Positions 16,938-25,469 of a DNA stretch of 64,000 nucleotides are shown here, piece by piece. A model generated the notes under the pieces. It made no database searches. It saw nothing but the letters and a program-made list of their open reading frames with translations, and had not been told where the DNA came from. The stretch covers positions 5,000 to 68,999 of the forward strand of contig QGVD01000008.1 in the NCBI GenBank assembly GCA_003242685.1, given 5' to 3'. The DNA comes from Pseudomonadota bacterium (lineage in GTDB: Bacteria; Pseudomonadota; Gammaproteobacteria; Steroidobacterales; Steroidobacteraceae). Each line of letters begins with the position of its first letter. Position 1 is the first letter of the stretch. A program made the translations under genes and the position numbers.

Positions 16938-18359
16938 ATGATCTTCTACCCGCACCGTCCCCGCGCGGCACGACCGCGCGCATCCCGTACCGCAGGGCTC
17001 GCGGCCCTGCTCGCGTGTGCGACAGGGCTGCTGCTCGCCGCCGCACGGCCCGCGATCGCTCAGCAGCCGGATACGCGCATCATCACCTTCCAGGATGCCG
17101 TGCGCATCGCGCTCGAGCGCAACGCGACGCTGAGGAGGGCGCAGAACACGGCGGAGCTCGATGCCATCGCGGTCGAGGAGGCGCGCAACAGCTTCCTGCC
17201 CGACCTGCGCTTCTCCACTCAGGGGGCACAGAGCTTCGGCCGCAATTTCAGCGACATCGAGGGCCGGATCCTGGACCGCTCCACGCGCTCGGTGAACATG
17301 GGACTCAACTCGAGCGTGGTGCTCTTCAACGGCTTCGGCAACGTCGCGTCCTACCGTGAGGCGCGTCTCTCCGAGCAGGCGAGCCGGCTCGATCTGCAGC
17401 GCTCCGAGGAGACCGTGGTGTTCACGGTGGCGGCGAACTTCCTCGCGCTGATCCAGCAGCGCGAGCAGCTTCGCGTGCAGCGCGAGAATCTCGAAGCGGA
17501 GCTCGAGCTCGAACGGCAGATCCGCTCGTTCGTCGACGCGGGCCGGCGCACGATCGCGGATCTCTACCAGCAGCAGGCGAGCGTCGCGAGCGCGCGTTTC
17601 GCGGTGGTCGAGGCCGAGCGCGCGGTGGAGCTCGCCGAGGTCGATCTGATGCAGACCCTGCAGCTCGATCCGCGCGGCGTCTACGAGTTCGTGGTGCCCG
17701 AGCTCGGCGCCGAAACGGTCGCAGGGGAACGGCTTCAGCTCGCGAGCCTCGTGGAGCGCGCGCTCGAGCAGCGCGTCGACGTCGAGGCGGTGGAGGCACG
17801 GCTCGACGCGGCGGCGCAGAGCGTGCGCATCGCGCGGGCGGGCCGCTGGCCGACGGTGTCGCTGAGCGCGGGCTACAGCAGCAATTACAACAGCGCGAGC
17901 GACGTCTCGTTCTCCGAGCAGCTCGATCAGCGGCGCGGGGGCTCGATCGGCATCAACTTCACGATTCCGCTCTTCGACCGCGGAAACGTCGCGATCGCCA
18001 CGCGCCGGGCCGAGATCGCGCAGGACAACGCGCGCCTCGAGCTGGAGAACCTGCTGCACGAGGTGGGACTGCAGGTGCGCCGTGCGGTCCTCGACTACGA
18101 GGCCGCGCAGGAACAGCTCCGGGTCGCGGAGACGCAGCTCCAGGCCGCGGAGCTCGCACTCGAGGCGACGCAGGAGCGCTACAACGTCGGCGCCGCGACG
18201 CTCGTCGAGCTCTCGCAGGCGCGTGCCGCACACGTGCGCGCCGCGAGCAGTCTCGTCAGCGCGCGCTACAACCTGCTCTTCCAGCGCACGCTGGTCGACT
18301 ACTACGTCGGCGACCTCGATCCTTCCCGCCTCGCGGGCGAACGCGGCGGCACGCCCTGA
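16938..18359 (+). CDS. TolC-family outer-membrane efflux protein
   Basis: The 473-residue protein starts at the ATG four bases after the permease stop; the longer open frame overlaps the permease and is rejected. A signal peptide (ending near ARPAIAQQ) is followed by two outer-membrane efflux protein repeats with long Ala/Glu/Arg-rich helices. Landmarks are FQDAVRIALERNATLRRAQ, LNSSVVLFNGFGN in the first half and GINFTIPLFDRG plus YNVGAATLVELSQARA in the second. It completes the adaptor-ATPase-permease-channel operon. The stop codon lies in the loop of a perfect 10-bp hairpin. Confidence 0.92.
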   Translation: MIFYPHRPRAARPRASRTAGLAALLACATGLLLAAARPAIAQQPDTRIITFQDAVRIALERNATLRRAQNTAELDAIAVEEARNSFLPDLRFSTQGAQSFGRNFSDIEGRILDRSTRSVNMGLNSSVVLFNGFGNVASYREARLSEQASRLDLQRSEETVVFTVAANFLALIQQREQLRVQRENLEAELELERQIRSFVDAGRRTIADLYQQQASVASARFAVVEAERAVELAEVDLMQTLQLDPRGVYEFVVPELGAETVAGERLQLASLVERALEQRVDVEAVEARLDAAAQSVRIARAGRWPTVSLSAGYSSNYNSASDVSFSEQLDQRRGGSIGINFTIPLFDRGNVAIATRRAEIAQDNARLELENLLHEVGLQVRRAVLDYEAAQEQLRVAETQLQAAELALEATQERYNVGAATLVELSQARAAHVRAASSLVSARYNLLFQRTLVDYYVGDLDPSRLAGERGGTP

Positions 18360-18369
18360 GGGCGTGCCG
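18347..18369 (+). terminator. Perfect 10-bp hairpin around the stop codon of the efflux operon
   Basis: CGGCACGCCC (18347-18356), loop TGA (the stop codon, 18357-18359) and GGGCGTGCCG (18360-18369) form a perfect GC-rich stem. No T-tract follows, so it is more likely an mRNA-end hairpin or Rho-dependent terminator component than a classical intrinsic terminator. Confidence 0.5.
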
Positions 18370-18741
18370 CTCCGCCTCGCTCGGCCGCGTTCACTCGGCA
18401 GCTCTTCGGGTTTGCCGGCGCGCGGCGCGATGTCGAGCGCGTCCGAAAATCTGAACTGATTCGCATGACGCGGCGCCGGACGCCTACCTGCTTCACAGGT
18501 TAGGTCTGAAACGATGCCCTAGGATCGCTCCTGCATCGATCGAACGCCCGTCTCCGCACCCGCTGGGCGTCGAGCGATGCCGAGCCCCACGCTCGTTTGC
18601 GCCGCCCCTTCTGCGGCAAGTCGAACCTCCGGGCCCAGCCCCCGCCTGACGTCGATTCCTCCGCCTCTGGTGCTCACGACACCGTGCGGCGGGTTCTCCG
18701 TTTCCGGCTTCTCCATCGGCGACTGAACAGCGGTAGCAGCC
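18370..18741. other. Gene-free spacer before the chemoreceptor gene
   Basis: No credible coding frame was seen in these roughly 370 bases. An imperfect inverted repeat (CCTACCTG and CAGGTTAGG arms, 18483-18504) is present, and the remainder is plain GC-rich sequence. The chemoreceptor promoter should be here, but I could not recognise a sigma-28-type or other clear promoter. Confidence 0.4.
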
Positions 18742-20895
18742 ATGCGTCTCAATCTGCCCGTTACAACGCAGGAATACCCGCTCCGTGACGGGACGCTCAT
18801 CGTCTCGACCACCGACCTCAAGGGACGGATCACGTTCGTCAACTCCGAGTTCGTGCAGGTCAGCGGTTTCGCGGAGGCAGAGCTCCTCGGCAAGGCGCAC
18901 AACATCGTGCGCCATCCCGACATGCCGGAAGAGGCATTCGCGGACCTGTGGCGCACGCTGCAGGCCGGAAGGCCCTGGACCGGACTGGTGAAGAACCGCC
19001 GCAAGAACGGCGACTTCTACTGGGTCCTCGCCAACGTCACCCCGATCCGTGAGGGCGACAGGGTCACGGGTTACATGTCGGTGCGCACCAAGCCGACCCG
19101 CGAGCAGGTCGCCGCGGCCGAAGAGACCTATCGCATGTTCCGCGAGAAGCGCGCGGCCGGCTACGCGATCCGCGAGGGCCGCGTGGTGCGACTGACCGCC
19201 GCGAACCGCCTCGCCTCCATCGTCGCGCGCGCCACGCTGTGTCAGAAGTGTGTGGCAGTGTGTGCGCTCTTCGGGCTTCCCGCTCTCGTCGCGCTCGCTG
19301 CGCTTCTCGCGCCGCCCGCGCGTGCGAGCGTCCGCCTGGCGCTCGCGATGCTCGTCGCGGCGAGCGCAACGGCGGCCGTGACGGCGGGCGTGCGGCTCGC
19401 AGGGAAAGCGACGAGAACGCTGCGGAAGGCCGCCGCTCAGGTGGAGGAGCTCGTGCAGGGCCGCTTCGAGAGCCTGTTCGTCGCCGAGGGAGAGGACGAG
19501 GTGGCGGGGCTGATGCGCGCCCTTCAGTCGCTGCGCACGCGCATGGGATATCAGTTCGCCGAGGCACGACGCGAGAACTCTCTCATCCGTCAGGCGCTCG
19601 ACCGGACGAGCTCGAGCGTCATGGTCGCCGACGAGAACTTCACCATCGTCTACGCGAACGAGGCGGCGCGAAGGCTCTTCCGGGAGGCGGAGAGCGATTT
19701 CCGGAAGGACATACCGGCGTTCGATCCCGAGCGGATCGTCGGGAGCTGCATGGATGCGTTCCATCGCGATCCTGCCCGTCACCGCCGGCTGCTCGAGGAT
19801 CTGCGTCAGACCCATGTGGCGGACATGCGCATCGGCGGCCGCGCGATGCGCATCGCCGTGAACTCGGTGAACGACTCCGACGGCAGGCGGATCGGAACGG
19901 TCGTGGAGTGGTTCGACCGCACGCAGGAAGTGCGCTCGCAGGAGGAAGTGAGCGCCATCGTGAAGCAGGCGCTCGAGGGCGATCTGAGCGGGCGAGTGAA
20001 CCTCGAGGGCAAGACGGGGTTCTTCGAAGTGCTCGGGCGCGGCCTCAACGAGCTGCTCGACAACGTCTCGGCGATCATCCGGAGCATCGCGGCGGCGGCG
20101 AACGAGGTGCGCCGCGGCGCGGAGGAGATCAGCGCGGGCAACGCCAATCTGGCGCAGCGCACGGAGGAGCAGTCCTCGTCGCTCGAGGAGACCGCGAGCT
20201 CGATGGAGGAGATGACGTCCACGGTCAGGCAGAACGCGGACAACGCCGCGCGGGCGAATCAGCTCGCGATGGCGGCGCGGGATCAGGCGGAGAAGGGCGG
20301 CACCGTGGTCTTCAGGGCGGTCAAGGCGATGTCCGAGATCCACGATGCTTCGAAGAGGATCGCGGACATCATCGGCGTCATCGACGACATCGCGTTCCAG
20401 ACGAATCTCCTCGCGCTCAACGCGGCGGTCGAGGCCGCGCGTGCGGGCGAGCAGGGCCGCGGCTTCGCGGTGGTCGCGAGCGAAGTGCGCAATCTCGCCA
20501 GCCGTTCGGCCGCGGCGGCCAAGGAGATCAAGGAGCTCATTCAGGACAGCGTGCGCAAGGTGGACGAGGGCGCCGAGCTCGTCACCCAGTCCGGGCAGAC
20601 GCTCGAGCAGATCGTGACTTCGATCAAGAAGGTTGCCGACATCGTCGCGGAGATCGCCGCTGCGTGCCGCGAGCAGTCCGCGGGTATAGAGCAGGTGAAC
20701 AAGGCCGTGATGCAGCTCGACGAGCTCACTCAGCAGAACGCCGCGCTGGTCGAGCAGGCATCCGCCGCGAGCGCGGCGATGGCCGATCAGGCTCGGGCGC
20801 TCGATGCGACCATGAGCCGCTACAGGGTCAGCGGTTCTCCGCCTGCGGTGTCGCGTCGCCCAGCGGCTTCTCGGGAAGATACAGCAGCCGCGTGA
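18742..20895 (+). CDS. Double-PAS methyl-accepting chemotaxis protein, Aer-like
   Basis: The 717-residue chemoreceptor begins with an Aer-type PAS domain (residues about 10-120, with NIVRHPDMPEEAFADLW and NRRKNGDFYWVLANVTP). Two hydrophobic segments (about 170-190 and 195-215) follow with almost no periplasmic loop, so sensing is cytoplasmic. A second PAS fold (about 275-395) precedes the signalling domain, whose tip is FQTNLLALNAAVEAARAGEQ-GRGFAVVASEVRNLA. By analogy it would report redox or energy state to CheA/CheW. There is no C-terminal CheR pentapeptide. A CQKC motif sits at the start of the first hydrophobic segment. The 3' end overlaps the convergent kinase gene by 68 bases. Confidence 0.92.
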   Translation: MRLNLPVTTQEYPLRDGTLIVSTTDLKGRITFVNSEFVQVSGFAEAELLGKAHNIVRHPDMPEEAFADLWRTLQAGRPWTGLVKNRRKNGDFYWVLANVTPIREGDRVTGYMSVRTKPTREQVAAAEETYRMFREKRAAGYAIREGRVVRLTAANRLASIVARATLCQKCVAVCALFGLPALVALAALLAPPARASVRLALAMLVAASATAAVTAGVRLAGKATRTLRKAAAQVEELVQGRFESLFVAEGEDEVAGLMRALQSLRTRMGYQFAEARRENSLIRQALDRTSSSVMVADENFTIVYANEAARRLFREAESDFRKDIPAFDPERIVGSCMDAFHRDPARHRRLLEDLRQTHVADMRIGGRAMRIAVNSVNDSDGRRIGTVVEWFDRTQEVRSQEEVSAIVKQALEGDLSGRVNLEGKTGFFEVLGRGLNELLDNVSAIIRSIAAAANEVRRGAEEISAGNANLAQRTEEQSSSLEETASSMEEMTSTVRQNADNAARANQLAMAARDQAEKGGTVVFRAVKAMSEIHDASKRIADIIGVIDDIAFQTNLLALNAAVEAARAGEQGRGFAVVASEVRNLASRSAAAAKEIKELIQDSVRKVDEGAELVTQSGQTLEQIVTSIKKVADIVAEIAAACREQSAGIEQVNKAVMQLDELTQQNAALVEQASAASAAMADQARALDATMSRYRVSGSPPAVSRRPAASREDTAAA

Positions 20896-22288
20896 CGACC
20901 GAATCGCCCTGCTGAGAGAGCTCGAGCTGCGACCGGTCGCGCGGGAGCAGGGCCTGAACCAGATCGAGTCCGGAATGAGGCCCTCTCCCTGACGAGCTGA
21001 AGCCTTCCGGCAGCCGCGCCGGAGCATTGACGATCGTGAGCTCTATGCGCTCTCCGACCCGCGACAGGCAACCTTCGACGCGTGCGCCCTTCTCGTTCCG
21101 CGTGTGCTTGACGGCGTTGGTGAGCAGCTCGCCGATGGCGACGGCGAGCGCGACCGCTTCTTCCTGCGAGAGCGAGGTCGGCTGCCACCGGACCGGATCG
21201 GTCGTCCACTGCACCGGTATGGGCGCGACGGAGCGCACGGTAGCGACGATCTGAGAGACGAGCTCGGACAGCTCGACCGACGCCTGCCCGTTCTTCGCCA
21301 GGAGCCCGTGCACGGTGGCGATGGAGAGTATCTGCGCGACTGCCGCATCGATTGCTTCGCGCGGCGACTGGTGTGAATGCGAGTACGCGCGCAGCAGTCC
21401 GACCAGGCCCTGCAGGTGATTCTTGATCCGATGATGGACCTCGCGCACGAGCGTCCGCGTGAGCGCTTTCTCCCGCGCGAGCTGCGCGGCCTGCTCTTCC
21501 TTGATGGCCGTGATGTCCTGCGCGAGGAGCAGGATCCGTGCAACCTCTTCGCCTATGCGCAGCGGCACCAGATAAACGCGCCACCACCGGCCGAAGCGCA
21601 TCAGCTCCCGCTCGGCGCGATACCCGGTGCGCACGACCTGATCGAGGAACCCCGGCATCACCGAAGAGCCGTCCGTCTCGTGGAGGAAGGGGCAGTAGTG
21701 CATCGTGAGCGAGCTCGCCGTGCTCCAGCCGACGAGCCGCGCGGTGGCCTCGTTCGCCTGCACGACGAGGCCGTCCGAAGTCATGAGCACGACGGGATGG
21801 CCGATCTCGTTCAGGACGGTGTGCAGAGCGTCCTCGGTGAACTTCAGGGCACTGTGCTCGAGCTGCTGCTCGCGGTCGATGAGACACAGCATGCCGAACG
21901 CGGCGACGGTGCCCGAGGGAAGGCGCACGACGTCGGTGCGGCTGCGCAGCCACAGATAGACGCCGTTGCTGGATCGTATTCGGTAGTCGTCGAAGAAGTG
22001 GCAGTTCCTGCCGCTCACCACGGCTTCACGCGTGCGCGCCTCGACGGCACCGCGATCTTCCGGATGAACGAGCGCCAGAAAGGCATCGACGGTCTGCTCG
22101 ATATCGCCGGGCCGGTAACCGAGCAGCTCGAGCGTCCACGGCGGTATCCACATCCGCGACTGGGAGCAGTCCGGCCAGTACCAGCCGATGACGTGCGATC
22201 GCGCGATGCAGTCGATGAGATCCGGCGGAAGCGGTTCGGCGGTCGCGGCATCCCGAACGGCGGCCGGCTCGGAGCCGCCTGCGCTCAC
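20828..22288 (-). CDS. PAS sensor histidine kinase with HisKA_2 domain
   Basis: The 486-residue protein has no membrane helices. It carries two PAS regions (about 20-150 and 160-275) and a HisKA_2 phospho-acceptor segment (REVHHRIKNHLQGLVGLLRA, about 283-302). A HATPase domain follows with GELLTNAVKHTRNEKG. Kinases of this HWE/HisKA_2 class are often soluble PAS-light or PAS-redox sensors. The start is a GTG overlapping the stop of the ANTAR regulator gene by four bases, so the two form one unit. It probably phosphorylates the receiver-ANTAR protein. Confidence 0.88.
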   Translation of the reverse strand: MSAGGSEPAAVRDAATAEPLPPDLIDCIARSHVIGWYWPDCSQSRMWIPPWTLELLGYRPGDIEQTVDAFLALVHPEDRGAVEARTREAVVSGRNCHFFDDYRIRSSNGVYLWLRSRTDVVRLPSGTVAAFGMLCLIDREQQLEHSALKFTEDALHTVLNEIGHPVVLMTSDGLVVQANEATARLVGWSTASSLTMHYCPFLHETDGSSVMPGFLDQVVRTGYRAERELMRFGRWWRVYLVPLRIGEEVARILLLAQDITAIKEEQAAQLAREKALTRTLVREVHHRIKNHLQGLVGLLRAYSHSHQSPREAIDAAVAQILSIATVHGLLAKNGQASVELSELVSQIVATVRSVAPIPVQWTTDPVRWQPTSLSQEEAVALAVAIGELLTNAVKHTRNEKGARVEGCLSRVGERIELTIVNAPARLPEGFSSSGRGPHSGLDLVQALLPRDRSQLELSQQGDSVVTRLLYLPEKPLGDATPQAENR

Positions 22289-22998
22289 GGCTTCGTGTCT
22301 CCGTCACGGCTGCGCACCTGGGACCTCTGGCCCAGTGCGCCGTAGAGGCGGGCGGTCTCGTCGGTCATGCGCAGGAGCTGAGTCGCGACTTCCTCGAGCC
22401 GCGTGCGCGTGGAGCGAGCCTGCCGGCGCAGACGCTCGAGCGCTTCCTGCTGATCGATGCCGAACTTCTCCATGAGCACGCCGGTCGCGACGCTGACGTT
22501 GCGGCTCATCTGCAGGGCGGTATTGAGCTGCTCCGCCTGGGACTGCAGCGCGCGGAACTCGCGCGATCGCTGCAGCACGGTGCGCACCATCGTGAGGAGC
22601 TGCTCCGTGTCGACCGGCTTGACCAGATACGCCATCGCGCCGGCGTCGATTGCCCCGCCGACGATCGCCTGATCGCTGTAGGCCGAAAGGAAGATCACTG
22701 CCGTGGACGTGCGCTTCGCGATCTGGCGGGCGAGCTCGACACCGGTGAGACCCGGCATCGCGTAATCCACGATCGCGAGCGCGGGATTCGACTCGAGACA
22801 GATCTCGAGCGCGTGCGCTCCGTCGTAGGCCACGAGAACCTGATAGCCCGCGCTGCGCAGTCCGTGACCCAGGGTCGCGACGATGAGCGGATCGTCGTCG
22901 GCGAGGAGAATCGTGGGCGACGGTGCGGCGGCATCGGAACGCGGTCCGGTCGCTGCCGCAGGGCTCGATGAAACGGATGTCGGTGCGATCCTGCCCAT
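22285..22998 (-). CDS. Response regulator with ANTAR RNA-binding domain
   Basis: The 237-residue regulator has a short Ser/Ala-rich N-terminus. A receiver follows (ILLADDDPLIVATLGHGLRS; phospho-Asp in LAIVDYAMPG; Lys in YLVKPVDTEQ), then a helix and an ANTAR domain (SVATGVLMEKFGIDQQEALE plus RLRRQARSTRTRLEEVATQL, about 165-215). ANTAR proteins bind paired RNA hairpins and prevent transcription termination, so the output is probably RNA-level rather than DNA binding. The ATG at 22998 was chosen because upstream codons look non-coding. It is transcribed first, with the HisKA_2 kinase behind it. Confidence 0.88.
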   Translation of the reverse strand: MGRIAPTSVSSSPAAATGPRSDAAAPSPTILLADDDPLIVATLGHGLRSAGYQVLVAYDGAHALEICLESNPALAIVDYAMPGLTGVELARQIAKRTSTAVIFLSAYSDQAIVGGAIDAGAMAYLVKPVDTEQLLTMVRTVLQRSREFRALQSQAEQLNTALQMSRNVSVATGVLMEKFGIDQQEALERLRRQARSTRTRLEEVATQLLRMTDETARLYGALGQRSQVRSRDGDTKP

Positions 22999-23738
22999 AA
23001 GCTCGCTGTCGTTATCGTTCGTGCGTCCAGATCGACACGACTCGGCAGCCGCTCCCCCCGGCATTGCCGGTCGTGAACCGCCGCGGCGACGGCGCACCCC
23101 CTTCGCTGCCGCCGTAAGTCGCATTGTCTCTCGGGACACTTCGGCCCACAGCCGTGCGGCCCGAAGGACGCGCGGCGATCGTCATGAGGAATGGAATCCG
23201 GATCCGTGGAACGGCGCCCGCGGGTTCTGGGGGGGCACCGGTGCATGCATGTCGACCGCGTGTCTCGATCGCACGCAGCGGCAGGACGTGTCGTCGCCGC
23301 CGTCAATACTTCCGGCCACCGTGACGAATGTCAAGCACGCGTCATACGCCGGATCCGCGCGTATCCGAGCATGACGCCGCTCTCAGAACACGAAGGCGAC
23401 CTTCACCCCCGATGGGCGGCTGCCGATAATCCGGGAGCACACGTTTCGCCCCGGCGGCGCCCCGCCATCCGCGCCGCCTGCTCGGTCGATCTTGCCGACC
23501 GCAGGGGCCCGACAGGCCGCGACCCCGCCTGTACCGGAAAGCTCGCACACTCCGTTCGAACCGGGCCGAAGCACGCTCGTCGCCGCAAGGCGCGGGGCCC
23601 GTGCGCCCGGCTTCCGGCGGCTCTTCCTCGAGACAACGAAAGAGGCACCGTGATCGCACGAACCACGACAAGAGCTCAGTCGCCTGGCAGGCCGTCCGCT
23701 CCGCGTCCCGGGACGGGCGGCCGGTGCAGGGGTGCGCC
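22999..23738. other. 740-base gene-poor spacer between the ANTAR operon and the cyclase
   Basis: Open frames exist on both strands (for example 23191-23742 plus, 23342-23857 minus), but their translations are Arg/Pro/Gly-rich and look non-coding. A TTGACA hexamer reading on the minus strand (23329-23334) could be the -35 of the ANTAR operon, but no good -10 follows. The region should hold two divergent promoters. I could not identify a structured RNA in it. Confidence 0.4.
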
Positions 23739-25469
23739 ATGACCGGGCCCATCCGGGCACACCTGCCGTCGGTCCTCGCCACGCTTCGCGCCCGGCTGGG
23801 ACCGAGCGCCATGCCGGTCCTCTTCGGCCTCGTCGCGCTGGCGACGGCCGGCGTCATCCGTTACGCCGATCAGCTGCGCGAAGTCCGCTTCGGATTCCTG
23901 AGCGTGTTTCTGATCGCGGCAGGAATCTCGACGTTGTGGCTGCTGGTGGTGCGATACACGCAGCGCGCCCTGTTCTCCGAGGCGCGCAAGTTCGCGATGC
24001 TGCTCGACGCCGCTCCCGAGGCCATCGTCGGTGTCGCCGACGACGGCACGATCCGGTTCGCCAATTCCCGCGTTTCGGAAATATTCGGCTACACCGCGGC
24101 GGAGCTCTGCGGCGAATCGGTAGAGGTGCTGGTGCCGGAACGGCTGCGTTCGGCGCACGTCGCGGCGCGCGCGCAGTATGCCGCCAGGCCGACCGTGCGG
24201 CCCATGGGCAGCGGACGCCTGCTGCTCGCGCGCCGCAAGGACGGCGCGGAGCTGCCCGTCGAAGTGAGTCTCAGCACCATCGACACGCCGCACGAGCGCG
24301 TGGTGCTGTGCATCGTCCGGGATGTCACCGAGCAGATGCGGACGCGCCAGGCGCTCGTCGATGCGAACCGCGAGCTGCAGGCGAGTGTCGAGCAGATGGG
24401 AAGGCGCGCCGAGGAGCTGCGCGAGCTCACGCGCACGGGCGAGCTGCTCCAGTGCTGCGTTCATGAACGGGAGGCTTACCCGCTCATCGCGCAGGCGGTC
24501 GCGAGACTCTACCCGCAGTCGCGCGGCGCGCTGTATCTGCTCAACAGCTCGCGCGTCATCGCCGAGCGTGTCGTGACGTGGGGCGGAACCACCGACGGTG
24601 TGCCGGAATCCTTCCAGCCGCCGGACTGCTGGGCGCTGCGCCGCAGCCGCATTCATGTCGCGACGGTTTCGGGCAACGAGCCTCGCTGTCCCCACGACGC
24701 CGACAGGCAGTCCCTGAGCGTCTGCGTGCCCATGGTGGCGCAGGGCGAGATCATCGGTGTTCTTCACGCATGCAGCGCGGATCCCGAGGACGCAGCCGCG
24801 CGCCGTGCCCTCGCGCAGATCCTCCGTGCAATCGCCGAGCAGAGCGCGCTCGCGATCGCGAATCTGAGGCTGCGCGAGGCGCTGCGGACGCAGTCGATCC
24901 GCGACCCGCTCACCGGGCTCTACAACAGGCGGTTCCTCGACGAATGGCTGGACCGGGAGCTGAGTCGGCTGATCCGCCAGCGCGGACGTCTGTCCGTGCT
25001 GCTCATCGATCTGGATCACTTCAAGCGTTTCAACGACACCTTCGGTCACCAGGGAGGAGACGTCGCGCTGCGCGAGGTGTGCGCGATCATGCAGCGAACG
25101 GTGCGCGGCTGCGACGTCGTCTGCCGGTTCGGCGGCGAGGAGTTCGCGGTTCTGCTTCCCGATGCAGGAACCGAAGAGGCGCTCGCGACGGCGGAGAAGC
25201 TGCGCGCTCACACCGAAACTGCCGTCGTTCAGCGCGGCGGCGTGATCATGGGTGCGCTCACGGCGTCGATCGGTGTCGCGGTCTTTCCCGATCACGGCAC
25301 CTCGAGCCAGGCGCTGCTGCAGGCGGCCGACGCCGCGCTGTACGCGGCCAAGCGCGCCGGCCGCAATCGGGTCGTCCTCGCGAAACGCTCCGACGACGGC
25401 GAGTGCGGCGCCTGGGCCGTTCCGGCCGACACGCGGGCCGAAATCGGTGAGAAGCTCGTCTCCCAGTGA
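23739..25469 (+). CDS. Diguanylate cyclase with membrane, PAS and GAF domains
   Basis: The 576-residue protein starts at the ATG at 23739, preceded by CAGGGGTG. Two membrane helices lie near residues 20-40 and 50-70. A PAS domain (about 75-200, FAMLLDAAPEAIVGVADDGT), a coiled coil, a GAF domain (about 235-390) and a GGDEF domain (about 400-555) follow. The active site is GGEEF (CRFGGEEFAVLLPDAG). Five residues upstream is an RGCD sequence, fitting the RxxD inhibitory site, so the enzyme is probably active and product-inhibited. It makes c-di-GMP. Its stop overlaps the GTG at the head of the decayed EAL-HDOD gene, once its likely operon partner. Confidence 0.9.
   Translation: MTGPIRAHLPSVLATLRARLGPSAMPVLFGLVALATAGVIRYADQLREVRFGFLSVFLIAAGISTLWLLVVRYTQRALFSEARKFAMLLDAAPEAIVGVADDGTIRFANSRVSEIFGYTAAELCGESVEVLVPERLRSAHVAARAQYAARPTVRPMGSGRLLLARRKDGAELPVEVSLSTIDTPHERVVLCIVRDVTEQMRTRQALVDANRELQASVEQMGRRAEELRELTRTGELLQCCVHEREAYPLIAQAVARLYPQSRGALYLLNSSRVIAERVVTWGGTTDGVPESFQPPDCWALRRSRIHVATVSGNEPRCPHDADRQSLSVCVPMVAQGEIIGVLHACSADPEDAAARRALAQILRAIAEQSALAIANLRLREALRTQSIRDPLTGLYNRRFLDEWLDRELSRLIRQRGRLSVLLIDLDHFKRFNDTFGHQGGDVALREVCAIMQRTVRGCDVVCRFGGEEFAVLLPDAGTEEALATAEKLRAHTETAVVQRGGVIMGALTASIGVAVFPDHGTSSQALLQAADAALYAAKRAGRNRVVLAKRSDDGECGAWAVPADTRAEIGEKLVSQ

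Noticed and set aside
18493..21027. 844-codon open frame on the minus strand
   Set aside because: It is antisense to the chemoreceptor gene; its translation is Arg/His/Asp-rich without a fold signature, as expected for the shadow of a GC-rich gene.
23191..23742. 183-codon plus-strand frame in the long spacer
   Set aside because: It is Arg/Pro/Ala-rich with no hydrophobic core and no good ribosome site, and it runs into the cyclase start in another frame.
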